Source: Nemertoderma westbladi (Eukaryota > Xenacoelomorpha > Nemertodermatida > Nemertodermatidae). Taken from it: DNA of 57,519 nucleotides. Positions within the stretch are counted from its first letter, which is position 1; every line of letters starts with the position of its first letter. Location of the stretch: contig JAUCBJ010003968.1 of the NCBI GenBank assembly GCA_032718475.1, forward strand, positions 1 through 57,519, in the 5' to 3' direction. The notes under the pieces are model-generated. The model worked only from the letters and a program-made list of their open reading frames with translations, made no database searches and was not told the DNA's origin. Position numbers and translations under genes: made by a program. Positions 42,801 through 53,759 of this stretch are shown piece after piece.

Positions 42801-45800
42801 ATGGCTGCTGCAGGATATCTGAACTCGTTGGAGGCGCTAATGACTGAATTTTACGATGTAAACACAAGTAATGCCAGAAAACAGGAAATAGAAGCTCAAC
42901 TTAACAATTTTAGTCAACAAAGTGATGCGTGGAGGCATTGTCTCATCTTCATTGAAGCGACAAAAAATCAATTTGTCCAGATGTATGCACTAACTGTCTT
43001 ACAGAATTTAGTCAGTAGACGGTGGGTTTCAGTAGAGATGCGTGAGAAACTCGAGATTACTCGATCTCTTCGCTCACTCGTCTTCTCTAATCGCCCGTTC
43101 GAGGTATACGTAGTCAATAAGATTATCAAACTCATCGTGGATATTGGTAAACTAGACTGGCCTTTTCATTACCCCAATTACTTCTCCGATATAGTAGAGG
43201 TTATGCAGGACGTTCGCACCTGCCATATTGGATTGGCGTTTCTGTTGACAACGTGCGAAGAATTCGCAACGCCGCGGGACGATTTGAGTCGAGCGAGACG
43301 AGAAGAACTCATGATGCTGTTAACGAAACAGTTGCCAGAAACGTTGAATCTTCTCACCGTCATTATAGAATCGTCTTTGTCACGTTCTAGAATCCCAGAC
43401 GACATGGTTACGCCCCCTCCCTCACCAACATCCAGTAACAACAACGTCTCCCCCGCTGTCCAAGATCCCAATGTAATCGCCGACCAAATGCTCAGCAAGT
43501 ACGACAGCGGTGCTATCCGCCTGTCAGTCAGGAACCTGGATGAGCAGTCCGGGAAGTTGATTTATCTATCGCTAAATTGTATTTGCCATATCTTCTCGTG
43601 GGCCCCGCCTTCCCACTGCATCCAACCCAAACTGATACAATCGATATTCTGTATAGCGTCTATCGGCGTAGACCCTCAGGTAACTGCGACCACCGTCTGC
43701 ATTCAACTAGCCAATCACGCGCTGGTAACTATCAACGAAATAGTCGGTCGGAATTTCGTTCCTCGCGATTTCGGCGAATTTTACCTCCATATATTTTCTA
43801 ACTCGTTCGAGTTGATGAGACGAATCTCGCTAGCCAATCAGCAAGCAGTTGCCCCGGCGATTGACTCTGAGTTTATAACGAAGTTCACGGAATTATTGAG
43901 TCTTTTCGTTTCTGTTCACCTTCGGAGGTTCGAGTTGAACCCGGAGTTCCCTATGATCGAGTTCCTTTCGCTCCTTTTCGACTACACCTTCAACCAGCCC
44001 TCCAACGACGGATTCCTCATCTGCCTTGACATCTGGTCCATCTTCTTCGACTACCTCGGGACCAAAATGACAAATCGCGTGGAGGACAGGACCGCGGTGC
44101 TGGCGAGGTATGAGAAGGTTCTCCGAGGGGTTGTTGTTAGTCTCGTCGGGAAGTTCCAGTTCCGTAGCAACCAGGCGCGTCTCGAGGAGTTGGACGACGA
44201 AACCCTCTCCGATGACGAGGTCACTGAGTGGCAGAGTTTCCTGAAGGAATGCAACGAGTTGGTCGCCAAGGTGGCGGTCATCATACCGGAGTACACGGTC
44301 GCTGTGGTGGAGGAGCAGTGGCGACTAGCGCTGGGGGTCTACTGCTCGTTGGATCGGTACGTTACGGCGTCGGAGAACGGGACGCGTTTACTCGCGATCC
44401 CCGGGGAGAACGGACGGTGCAAACTACACTGCACTCTGCGGGACCTCGCCTCGTTGACGCAGACACTGGGTCGGTTGTCTGAGTACTCCGAAGGTCTCTC
44501 CGATACACTGGTGGTCGCTCTATTCGGGGCGTGCGACTACAGCGTGAAGCACACGCTGTGGTCCGCGTCCAACTCAACTGAGACAGCGCTAAACGTAGAC
44601 TTCGTGGAAGTTCACGCACAACTTCTCGCAGCTCTAAAGGCCTTCCATCCGTGGTTGAGTCGAGTCTACCTAGAGGAATCTACCGATAGAGTTTACCATC
44701 TTATCCGTGGAGTTATGGAAGGGGTTTATAAGTTGATACGGCAGGATAAAGTTCCGCTAAAGATTGTCCATTCCGCTGTCCATCTACTGGTGTCCATAGC
44801 GACTAGTGTGCGACCGCGTTATTTCGTCTCGTTGGACTCGATGTTCTCGCTGTACGAGTACTCGTCCACACCCGAGTTCGTGGAGCGCCACACGGAGGAG
44901 ACCAAACTGCTGGTCTACCGCGGGTTGACCAACGCCTTGGTGCTGCCGTGGCCCGGCGTCCCGGAATCCCGGCAGGACTGGCCCGACCGCTCCGCGCACC
45001 ACGCTCGCTTCGTCGCGCGCATCGCCGCGGCTTACCTCGCGCTGGAGGCCCCCGCGCGTCGCAACGACTCGGCCGCACTGGCCCGCGGGATCCCGTGCAT
45101 TGCGCCGACACTCGGGTGGATCTCCGACCAGGTTACCGCGCTGGTCGGGCAGTCGACCCGCTGCAAACAGGTGGTCTGGAACTCAGTTAAACCCGCAACC
45201 GACCTCACTGTTCTCCTAGTCTCCGCGTTGATCACCCACGCTGAGGTCATTGACTCCATCATGTCATTCTACCTCGCGCTGTTTCAATCGCTTCGCTCAC
45301 AAATGGGAGTCGCCTACATCGAAGAAACTGTTAAAATGATCATGGGCCTCTTCGATAAAGATCAACTCTACAACGCCATTACCAACGAAGGCAGCATCGG
45401 TTGCAAAATAGTCGAGAAATTCCTCAGCCTATTAACAATCGTAGCACAGGAGCCCGGCAGTGCCTACATATCCTTCCTCCCTAGTATCATTGGATTGTGT
45501 ACAGAACAGATCCATCCTATAGTTGCCAACCACCCCTCCCACGAGGTCCAGACCGCGGTATACACGCTCCTCTATCAACTCGTCAGCAACCGTTGGAGGT
45601 TCTTCTTTAAGTCGAGTATCCTCGCCACCCTACTCACCCACCCCGATCAGGTGGAGCACGAGAATCTATTCCTCGCTATTATGCAGGTCTTCGGCCAGAG
45701 TTTCATGCAGTCGGACATCGAACTCTTCCGTTTGACTCTCTCGTACCTCCAGGATCTCAACTTTAAATGGAAACTTTATTCGAAGGATATTTTCCGTCGT

Positions 45801-46094
45801 AACCTCCTCGACTCTTTCCTTCGGGTACTCTTCCAACTTCTATTGACTCGCTCCCACGATCTACTCCGGGAAGATATCGCCTCTGCCGTGGCAGACTTGG
45901 CATTTGTCGATAAGCAGTTGTTTTTCTCATGTTTTCTCCCCCAGCTGTTGGATCAGACAGAGGGACTAGATTCTCCACAGAAATCCTCACTCCTACAGTC
46001 CTGGTCCAGGGATGACGATATCCCCACATTCCAGCGCAATTTAGATACGTTCGTTACCGATTTTAGGTATTTCATTAAGACGGGGTTGGTGTAA
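42801..46094 (+). CDS. XPO6: exportin-6, single exon
   Basis: An uninterrupted 1,097-residue frame. Exportin-6 is the importin-beta-family carrier that moves profilin-actin out of the nucleus with RanGTP. The N-terminus (SLEALMTEFYDVNTSNARKQ, then WRHCLIFIEATKN) and KLIVDIGKLDWP match the family closely; TPPPSPTSS near residue 205, QARLEELDDETL near 480, LHCTLRDLASLTQ near 540 and RWRFFFKSSILA near 930 are further landmarks. Length is close to that of the vertebrate protein (about 1,125). The start has a good context (A at -3, G at +4). The vertebrate gene has many introns; this has none. Codons 670-790 are very GC- and CpG-rich, unlike the AT-rich surroundings. No poly(A) tract or flanking duplication shows a retrocopy origin. 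Confidence 0.95.
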   Translation: MAAAGYLNSLEALMTEFYDVNTSNARKQEIEAQLNNFSQQSDAWRHCLIFIEATKNQFVQMYALTVLQNLVSRRWVSVEMREKLEITRSLRSLVFSNRPFEVYVVNKIIKLIVDIGKLDWPFHYPNYFSDIVEVMQDVRTCHIGLAFLLTTCEEFATPRDDLSRARREELMMLLTKQLPETLNLLTVIIESSLSRSRIPDDMVTPPPSPTSSNNNVSPAVQDPNVIADQMLSKYDSGAIRLSVRNLDEQSGKLIYLSLNCICHIFSWAPPSHCIQPKLIQSIFCIASIGVDPQVTATTVCIQLANHALVTINEIVGRNFVPRDFGEFYLHIFSNSFELMRRISLANQQAVAPAIDSEFITKFTELLSLFVSVHLRRFELNPEFPMIEFLSLLFDYTFNQPSNDGFLICLDIWSIFFDYLGTKMTNRVEDRTAVLARYEKVLRGVVVSLVGKFQFRSNQARLEELDDETLSDDEVTEWQSFLKECNELVAKVAVIIPEYTVAVVEEQWRLALGVYCSLDRYVTASENGTRLLAIPGENGRCKLHCTLRDLASLTQTLGRLSEYSEGLSDTLVVALFGACDYSVKHTLWSASNSTETALNVDFVEVHAQLLAALKAFHPWLSRVYLEESTDRVYHLIRGVMEGVYKLIRQDKVPLKIVHSAVHLLVSIATSVRPRYFVSLDSMFSLYEYSSTPEFVERHTEETKLLVYRGLTNALVLPWPGVPESRQDWPDRSAHHARFVARIAAAYLALEAPARRNDSAALARGIPCIAPTLGWISDQVTALVGQSTRCKQVVWNSVKPATDLTVLLVSALITHAEVIDSIMSFYLALFQSLRSQMGVAYIEETVKMIMGLFDKDQLYNAITNEGSIGCKIVEKFLSLLTIVAQEPGSAYISFLPSIIGLCTEQIHPIVANHPSHEVQTAVYTLLYQLVSNRWRFFFKSSILATLLTHPDQVEHENLFLAIMQVFGQSFMQSDIELFRLTLSYLQDLNFKWKLYSKDIFRRNLLDSFLRVLFQLLLTRSHDLLREDIASAVADLAFVDKQLFFSCFLPQLLDQTEGLDSPQKSSLLQSWSRDDDIPTFQRNLDTFVTDFRYFIKTGLV

Positions 46095-47796
46095 TCTGGT
46101 CTCATCGTCATAACATGCACATTGGTTTCCCCACACACATACACACACAATGGGTGGGGTTGTTGTGATATACTTTTCGCGGCATTATACACTAAATGTG
46201 TCGGTTTTTCCCCAAGTTTGAACTTGTGGTGGGTGTATTGTGTTTTATTGCGATAATGATGAAATACAGAAGTATTATTTTTATGATATAAAAAGAAATG
46301 CCAAGAATAATATCACATGTACCGTGTTTTACCAAAAATAATCTTTTATAGATGCCTATTGTTGAGTCAGAAATTATTTATTTTTTCGAAAGGATACAAT
46401 AATTATTATTAATGAATAATAATTAATTATTATTAATTCAGTTAATATTTTATTGGAATATCGCCAGTCTCGAAAATGTTTTAAAGAAAAAGCGACACAA
46501 TGAAAAATGGAAAAAAAGGACTAGGGGTTGATTAGACGATGTGTTTTTGTTCAGCTAATGTTGGTCTGGTAATTCACTCGCTGGACTGAACTAGTTTTTG
46601 ACCAGTAACCCTATTTGGCCCGGGGGGTTCTTTTTAGATTCATCTGTATCTTAACCAAGATTTCGTGACTTTTCCTAAAATTGAATCGGCTATCCAACAG
46701 AGCAAACGCCATTTACATGGGCTATATATGTTAGTTTTCGTTCTTTGGTCCATTTCTGGCACCCATCTCCAGTATTTTTTTCTCAAATTTTTTATGGCTC
46801 ACTATAAAATTTATTTATTTGCGGTATATAGAGGTTTTATTGGATGCTGATCACGATTACAAAACTCAAATATAACATTTTAAAATTTTTAGTAACTTTG
46901 AATGTGCCCCTGGGGCATGAAAAAGATAAGTAGTTATAATTAGATTGTTGACGTTTGCAATTTTCTGCTACTTGTATTTTTTCGTCCCACCAGACAAGCA
47001 CCAAAACTGATCGTTGTGTTACCACGAATGATTTTTAACGAGTTGTATCATGATCAGCGACCTTAAAAAACAGTATAGCTTCAGCATTAGCAAACCAAAC
47101 ACAATTTTTTAGTTTGATATTTTTTTACTTGTACCTTTCGTCCTGGGAGCCAAAATAGCACCTACCAAAAATAATGGTTGTATTGCCAGAAAATATTTTT
47201 AACAAGTTTTATCGTGATCAGCAACCTCGAAAACACCTTAAGAATTATCAAACCAAACACGACGGGCCAGATAGGGTTAACAGGCAACCACTTCAGACAT
47301 TAAGAATCATTAAATTACCTTACCTAGGCTCCATTAGAAACTATCGCCTTTTTAGTGCTTTATATTGTAAAAGATAATTTCATTTTAATGTTTTTGTATA
47401 TTTCAACGCAAATTTATTTTTATTTAATAAATCATTTGACGAGACAAAACTAAGATAAAATCAAAATTTTAGCATTGTAACTAAGCCCGGCACTCAGCCA
47501 ACTGAGCTACACCGCCTATAAGAAGAAAAATGTCACAAATAAAAACAAAAAAGGTCACTTTTATTGGACCTCCCTGGTAGCAGCCTCCTTTTTATTGTAA
47601 ACATTATTTTAAATTTGAGTTTATGTATAATTAAATATATAAATAATAATTATAATTATTATTATATTATTATATTTTTACTTACGTTAAACTCACTCGC
47701 TGCGCTCTGTCGGTGTCGTACATAAATATTAAATTGTCTTTCATATGGAGCCACTAAGAGGTCATTAAATCCTCTCAGTTTTATTTAGTGTGCATC
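46095..47796. other. 3' flank of exportin-6 and intergenic
   Basis: Contains the exportin-6 3' UTR; no canonical AATAAA is seen in the first 300 nt. A partial tRNA-like head (minus strand GGTGTAGCTCAGTTGGCTGAG) lies at 47487-47516. No gene seen. Confidence 0.4.
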
Positions 47797-48205
47797 TAGT
47801 GTTTAAACGGGATCAGACTTTTCGGGATTTCCGGGATCGGGTGCCGGGATTATCACTCTCGGGAACCCGTTTTTCGGGATCGAGATCGGGATTGCAATTT
47901 TGGTTTTAATTCCTTAAAGTTATTAGTATAATATGTGGCGGATTTTGGTAACACTGACTTACTTAATCTTACACTTTCTGCAATATTAGTAAGATAAATT
48001 TATATTAAATTAGTGTGCAATTTATTACTGGATGGTTTACTGACATAATTTTACTTAACTTATACAGAGTATACACAAATTTACTTAACTATATTCTATA
48101 AATATATACTGCAAGATTCCGTTCCAAAAAAATGGGGTCGGGACCGGGATTCCATTTTTCACCGGGATCCCGGTTTTTCGGGATCGGGATCCCGTTTAAA
48201 CACTA
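47797..48205. mobile_element. hAT-like inverted-repeat element with GGGATC repeats
   Basis: Exact ends TAGTGTTTAAACGGGATC / GATCCCGTTTAAACACTA, with subterminal GGGATCGGGAT repeats on both sides. About 409 bp, non-coding. The flanks do not show a clean 8-bp duplication. Confidence 0.75.
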
Positions 48206-48556
48206 GACATACATAACCACTATCTCAATAATATATTGAGAGAGCGAGCATGTCCGCTATTTCAATTGTTCATTGAGAAAGCGAGCATCTTCAATGTCCT
48301 CCCCCCATATATTATAATGAGGTAGCAAACATGTACGTAAAAGTAAATAAATACAACGAGGATTTAATGACTTCTTCGACTAAGATTGGTAATTGTTTAA
48401 TATCGAAATTGCAAATATAAATAGACCTCAGCAGCTTTTTAACCCTTTCTTGTTTGGTGCATTTTAAAATTTGATCAACATCATCGAAATATCCAAGCTC
48501 TAGTCACTAGATATTATTGATGCATTTTATAATTGTTATCCTGTGTCGTTCCTTGA
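48206..48556. other. intergenic
   Basis: Two copies of a GAGAAAGCGAGCATGT-like string (48239 and 48275) form a short direct repeat. No gene seen. Confidence 0.35.
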
Positions 48557-48796
48557 GACAGGGGGGAAGACTGGACGCAAATCCCATATTGACAAATTAA
48601 TATCCCGCCTCAATGTTAATTTTTCAATTTAGAGAAAGGAGCAGGTTACAGTGGCACGTTATTTTAACCAAAACAATAAACTAAATACAATAGAACAGGT
48701 TACAGTTTTATTTTTGAGAGCAATCAGCTGTTATTTGGGTCCAATTTCCCCTGGGGAGGGATGAATTTTTATTGCGTCCAGTTTCCCCCCTTATCT
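48557..48796 (-). mobile_element. poly-G-ended MITE, copy C
   Basis: Reverse complement of copy A with ends GACAGGGGGGAAGACTGG and CCAGTTTCCCCCCTTATC. The interior motifs AGGAGCAGGTTACAG and CCAAAACAATAAACTAA are retained. Its G/C ends are only six long, unlike copy A. Confidence 0.75.
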
Positions 48797-49660
48797 GCGT
48801 CCCTTATGTAACTACACAATATTCGCATTATTGTTAATAATTGTTAACCTGTTAAATTAGTTAATTAATTGATATAATATACCTATGGGAGTATAGTATA
48901 TGGTAAATATTTATTATTTGAAGCGAGTTTGCTTTGGGTTTAGACTTTAGAGGTTAAAATCTAGAAACGTCAGAGTTTGTGATTGTCTCTACCCGCTCAA
49001 GGGTTATTTAGTACACCTTGCTACAACTACGACGCAATTTATACTACGGAGTTCAGACCCATAAAAATGTGCTCACCAACCGAACCCCCTAACCCATTAT
49101 GTTGCGTCTATGCACAGCGCGAGTTAGTGCACAGTCAGAGAGTATCGGTACGGAACAATATCTTAAGTTTTGTAAGTACAGTTTAGCAGTAAATTGCTCC
49201 TGACATTATTACTATAAAAATTTGGGGAAAGGAGCAGGTTTCAGGGGCGGGCTTTTTAAACCAAAACAATAAACGATACTTAAAACCACAAGTTTATTTT
49301 AACAGCGCCGTCACATGCTGTAACGTACAGGGCACAGTCAGCTCAGCAGTACTGTATACATGTGCATACATGTGGATACATTGCATACATTGGTGTGTGA
49401 AGCCAGGCGAGCTAGCTCATTAATGTGGGTTTGTTGGATGACCAGAATTGTCACCTCTCTACGACCTACCCGTTTCCTTGGAAACTTATAATATGTTCAC
49501 CACTTCACCAGCAATAACAGCGCGGTATAAAGCAATTCCGATTTTCTTCTTACTTATACATTCAACTACTCCGAAGTCGTCGACAAGAGCCTCCTCCATT
49601 AACATATAGTAAGTATACATTAAACTACTAAACTAAATATTCTAGGAATATTAAAATTGA
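48797..49660. other. intergenic with one motif copy
   Basis: An inverted copy of the 70-bp motif lies at 49215-49285 (GGGGAAAGGAGCAGGTTTCA, CCAAAACAATAAACGATAC). A short repeat of ATACATGTG/ACATTG occurs near 49355. No gene seen. Confidence 0.45.
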
Positions 49661-51400
49661 TGTGGAGGAATACAAAAAAGGAGATGGAAATTCATGTGGA
49701 TTCATGTTGCAGGTGCCATCTATAAATTACATAAAGAAAAGACAACCGACAATGACAATCTTAGTGCTGAACATTTACAATTTAGATTCTCAGATGACTT
49801 ATTGGCAAGACTTATTAATTATGATGATGGCTAAGGCGCTACAGGCTCTTCTCTCCAGGAAGCCTACGTACTAGCAGATTGATTATCTTACTAAAAGGTT
49901 CAGATAGACTTGTTGATGATACAAAAAGTTACAGGGGAATATCAGTTATCTTCATCTTGGCCATGGGTGAAATTAAAAAAATACCAACACATGACACACA
50001 GGCGGGATACAAAGCTCAGCTCTGTAAAGAATCTGCATACATGATAGCCACAAAACTTATCTCCAAATTCGACATGGGCGGTTCAAATGTTTATCTGGTC
50101 TCATTAGATTTATCTAGTGCCTTTGACACTGTATCCTATAGTAATCTATTTGAGAAATTGGCTAGAACAAACTGTGATCGATCAATTATTTATACTCTCT
50201 ACTCCTACTATTCAAAGTCAGAAGCTATAATGAAGATAAATAATAGGGACTTCTCCACCACAACAATACCATTGAAGTGTGGAGTCAGACAAGGGGGTAT
50301 CCTTTCGCCAGTATTGTTCAATATTTACTTGGCTGACTTATTTGTGGAACTGGAATCTTCAGGACTGGGACTTCACATCAATAACGAGGCATATCTTTCA
50401 GTTAGTTTTGCCGATGAAGCGATGATATACTTCTCTTGACCAATCTCGTGGGGGACCTTCACGGTCTATTGCGTATTTGTGAACGATTCTTCAAAGCAAA
50501 CTGTTTGTAATTAAATTTTTCTAAAACGAACTTTGTTATTTGCTCACACGATGGTACGGAGAATAGCACTATGGAATATATAGTTGCTCTAAATGGAAGT
50601 AAACTAAATACAGTTCGATTTTTGGGATTTCCTCTTCCAGCCACAAATGGTAATATAAAAGATCATTTTATCCAAAGGCTATGGATTAATTGTTCACGAG
50701 TTAACTTGTGGGGGCTTGCTACGCATAATATCCCTATTGATGGTACATTGCTCATCTGGAGAACGGTTTGTCTTCCATCTATTCTTTACGGCGCAGCATC
50801 TATAGGTCACTCCCTTATCTGAAGTCTGGCTCGAAGGCGATGATGGCGTGGTGCAGCATCTAGATTGTTTATACGAGGAAAGCATATTCTCGGAATATAA
50901 CCTTGACTCTTGGGCATTGGGAACACCGGGTCTGGCTTCATTAACTTCTCATCAGTATAACATAAAAACGTGCACCAGAGGTATTCCAAAATGTGATTTA
51001 AATAGTAAATACTCGGGAATGGTATATTTACTTACATACTCTGCGCCTGCTCTATACATCAGATGGAAATTTTTCTCTTCGGAGACAATGTATTTGTTAG
51101 CGCATTTGATAAAAAATATGTTCTTTCAATCTCAATTTCATATATTGTGACTCTTTACTGATTGTGCTGAAAACTCATGCAGATAAGTTCTAACTGTCCG
51201 GTCTGATACAAAGAACGGAATGGCGCTAGTAGACCTTCAACAAAGGGCCGCTCAATGTATCTGTTTATTCTACCCTTTTTTCCCTTTATGTATTGATTTC
51301 CTTTATAATTCACTTAGTTTAATACGGTATTTGATCGTCTATTATACTTCACTGACATACAGTACCGAGAGGGTGTGGCAACACAGTATAACAAGCAAAT
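49661..51400 (+). mobile_element. decayed LINE, family C (CR1/jockey-like)
   Basis: A 186-codon frame (49879-50439) has SYRGISVI, SLDLSSAFDTVSYSNLFEKL (motif A) and CGVRQGGILSPVLFNIYLAD (motif B), but motif C reads FADE instead of (Y/F)ADD. Later fragments include VRFLGFPL, WRTVCLPSILYGAAS (50571-50822) and LVDLQQRAAQ near 51220. The lost aspartate and the stops make it inactive. It differs from families A and B. Confidence 0.8.
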
Positions 51401-51950
51401 GTCTGACTAATTAATTATGTAAGGACTCAAGTCTGGCAACTGTGTTTCCCTTTAGGGGAAGGAAACGTATTGCGACAAGTCTTCGGTCTAATTATATTGA
51501 TATCGCTACAGTATTCAATTTGTGACAACTCTCAATCGTGACGTGATATAATTACTAATAAGAGCCTTGCTTACAATAATGGTCTGAAATATCACCATAT
51601 ATTAATTATATATTTATTAAGTTAGAGTAAACCTCTAACTTTTAACCTGCCCGCTTTTGGTTTAAAACCTGCCCGCTAAGTTTTCATAATTGGAGGGATG
51701 TTTTCCTATCCTCTTGCACTAATAATAATTATTATTAGTAATATTAGGCCATACGATTGCTTAATGCTTACAAGCAATGATACTTTAAATTATATTGTTA
51801 TGCTGCACTTTACGTGTTCAGCGATTTGTACATCAATCAGTATAATATTGTTTACCAGTTTTTCAATTAATAAGGAAATAATTTAATACAACTTATTAAA
51901 CTTGAATATGGGATTTTATCTATAAATATTTGGAGTCCATCATTTCTCTT
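51401..51950. other. 3' flank of the 5'-nucleotidase gene
   Basis: AT-rich. On the minus strand this is the 3' UTR side of the nucleotidase. No gene seen. Confidence 0.4.
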
Positions 51951-53759
51951 TTAATTTTTGTACATCAGTAGCAGCGCCGCAAATAGACAAACCAACCAAT
52001 TTGAAATCATCGCCTTAGAGGCATCATTGTTTGGTATAGCGGTACAAATCGGTGCTTCCGAAACTAGTTCACCGGTCCCGTTGGTGAACATAATTCGACC
52101 TTCCTCCCCTACAATCACAGGCGACATCTTGCGGATGTAGTCGACAACGTACTCGTAATCAGCTCGTTCCGTCTCCAACTCGTTCATCTTATTATCTCTA
52201 ATCATTGTATATCCATCGCCTCCATTCGATACGAACTCTGTTGTCACTATCTTGTACACGGTGTCATCCTCTAGGGGTGCGTATGCGGGTATATCGCACT
52301 CGAGACACCGAGCAGATACACTTAAAACCCGGGACAGTGGGGGATTACATATGTTGTACACAACCTGTAAACCAGAGACCTGCAGAAATTCCCCATCTGC
52401 CTCTGGTCCCAAATTCGGTTTGAGCTTTGCGACTCCATGTTCCAAGGCTGATCGTATGTACTTCCCGGATAATTCTAGAACATTCACATTGTTTGCGAAT
52501 GGCTGAGCCAGAACAACATCAGCTATTGTTACATTACCTTTATCTATTGAGCTTCTAACACCTCCGCCATTCATTAGACCGATGGCAATGCGACCCCAAC
52601 TATTAGTAGTTGCTTCTCCACTCAAAGCGTTTAAGGTAACCATTGCGTCTACCACGAGATTCGCCAAATTACATTCCTTATTTCGACAGATGCCCCTTCT
52701 GCCATCCAAAAAGACGTTTGTCTGCCCAATGACCTCGTCACCAAATTCATGGATAGCTTGAGCCATATCATTAACTTCACTCAAGACATTCGGATCTTCA
52801 GCAATGCTTTTATCTAATAGAATAGGGTTGCTACCCTCGAGCACTCTCAGTACCTCACCATGGTCGTCGAACACAACTTTAAGGCATCCCAAGTATTTAC
52901 CATAGGCGTAGTCTTGCACGATAAGAACGGTTCTAGAAGTATCATACGCTGGCCGTACTACTACGGGATAAGGTCCGTACACCTCCTCCGGCCCACCTGT
53001 AGGCGAGTTGGCCCCGTTGTACAGGAAGGTGTTGGTGTGTCCGCCCACGACGATATCAACCAGTGGAACTGACTCTGCTATCTCTCTGTCGATCTCTATC
53101 CCAGCGTGTCCGAGCGCGATTATGATCGCAACACCTTCATCTTCCTTTAATCGCGCAGCTTCTACCCTAACAGCATCCAAAACGTCGTTGAATTTTATAC
53201 TATCATCCGGTTGAGAGATGCTAGGAGTTGTATCCGTGGTATAACCAATGATTCCTATTTTAACTCCTCCTAACGTCATCACCTTCGATTTCTTTATTAG
53301 TTGTTGCAGATCTTCATCTTCAGTTGCATCAATATTGGCGCTAACAATATCAATACCTGTGAGTTTATTGAGAAAGTTCGCGAGAAATGCATTGCCTCTA
53401 TCGAATTCGTGGTTGCCCAAAGAGAATGCGTCGTAATTGATTTCTTTCATGAACTTGGCTGTGGCGTTTCCTTGGTAGTAACTGAACCATAAAGTCCCTT
53501 GGAACTCATCTCCCGCATCCAACACAATAACATTTCCTCCTTGCGATTTAATATTCTCTATGGCGGTTTTTCTTCTGGCCACGCCCCCGTAGCAACCTTT
53601 TGCGGCATCCTTACACTGTCCGGAGTATTTATCTGTCTGTTCGATCCTGCCATGTAAGTCATTTGTGTGTAGGATCGTTAGACTATATTCTCCATTTACC
53701 AGTTCGGATATCGTCAAAATCGTGATTAATATAATTACAGTATACAAAGTATCCTTCAT
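51951..53759 (-). CDS. NT5E: GPI-anchored ecto-5'-nucleotidase (CD73 type), single exon
   Basis: Hydrolyses extracellular AMP to adenosine and phosphate. 602 residues: signal peptide 1-23 (TVIILITILTISELVNG); metallophosphoesterase domain with metal ligands in LHTNDLHGR, DAGDEFQGT, SLGNHEFDRG, ALGHAG and GGHTNT; C-terminal nucleotide-binding domain with MNGGGVRSSI and FVSNGGDGYTM. Residues from about 575 (PNNDASKAMIS) to the end form a small-residue site and hydrophobic tail (WLVCLFAALLLMY) as in a GPI signal. Length is slightly above human CD73 (574). The vertebrate gene has nine exons; here there is one. Start context is acceptable (A at -3). It is convergent with exportin-6. Confidence 0.93.
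   Translation of the reverse strand: MKDTLYTVIILITILTISELVNGEYSLTILHTNDLHGRIEQTDKYSGQCKDAAKGCYGGVARRKTAIENIKSQGGNVIVLDAGDEFQGTLWFSYYQGNATAKFMKEINYDAFSLGNHEFDRGNAFLANFLNKLTGIDIVSANIDATEDEDLQQLIKKSKVMTLGGVKIGIIGYTTDTTPSISQPDDSIKFNDVLDAVRVEAARLKEDEGVAIIIALGHAGIEIDREIAESVPLVDIVVGGHTNTFLYNGANSPTGGPEEVYGPYPVVVRPAYDTSRTVLIVQDYAYGKYLGCLKVVFDDHGEVLRVLEGSNPILLDKSIAEDPNVLSEVNDMAQAIHEFGDEVIGQTNVFLDGRRGICRNKECNLANLVVDAMVTLNALSGEATTNSWGRIAIGLMNGGGVRSSIDKGNVTIADVVLAQPFANNVNVLELSGKYIRSALEHGVAKLKPNLGPEADGEFLQVSGLQVVYNICNPPLSRVLSVSARCLECDIPAYAPLEDDTVYKIVTTEFVSNGGDGYTMIRDNKMNELETERADYEYVVDYIRKMSPVIVGEEGRIMFTNGTGELVSEAPICTAIPNNDASKAMISNWLVCLFAALLLMYKN

Noticed and set aside
43178-46192. Antisense and off-frame open frames within exportin-6
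   Set aside because: Shadows of the GC-rich coding sequence with no family similarity.
51958-53492. Plus-strand open frames opposite the 5'-nucleotidase
   Set aside because: Complementary shadows of a well-supported gene.
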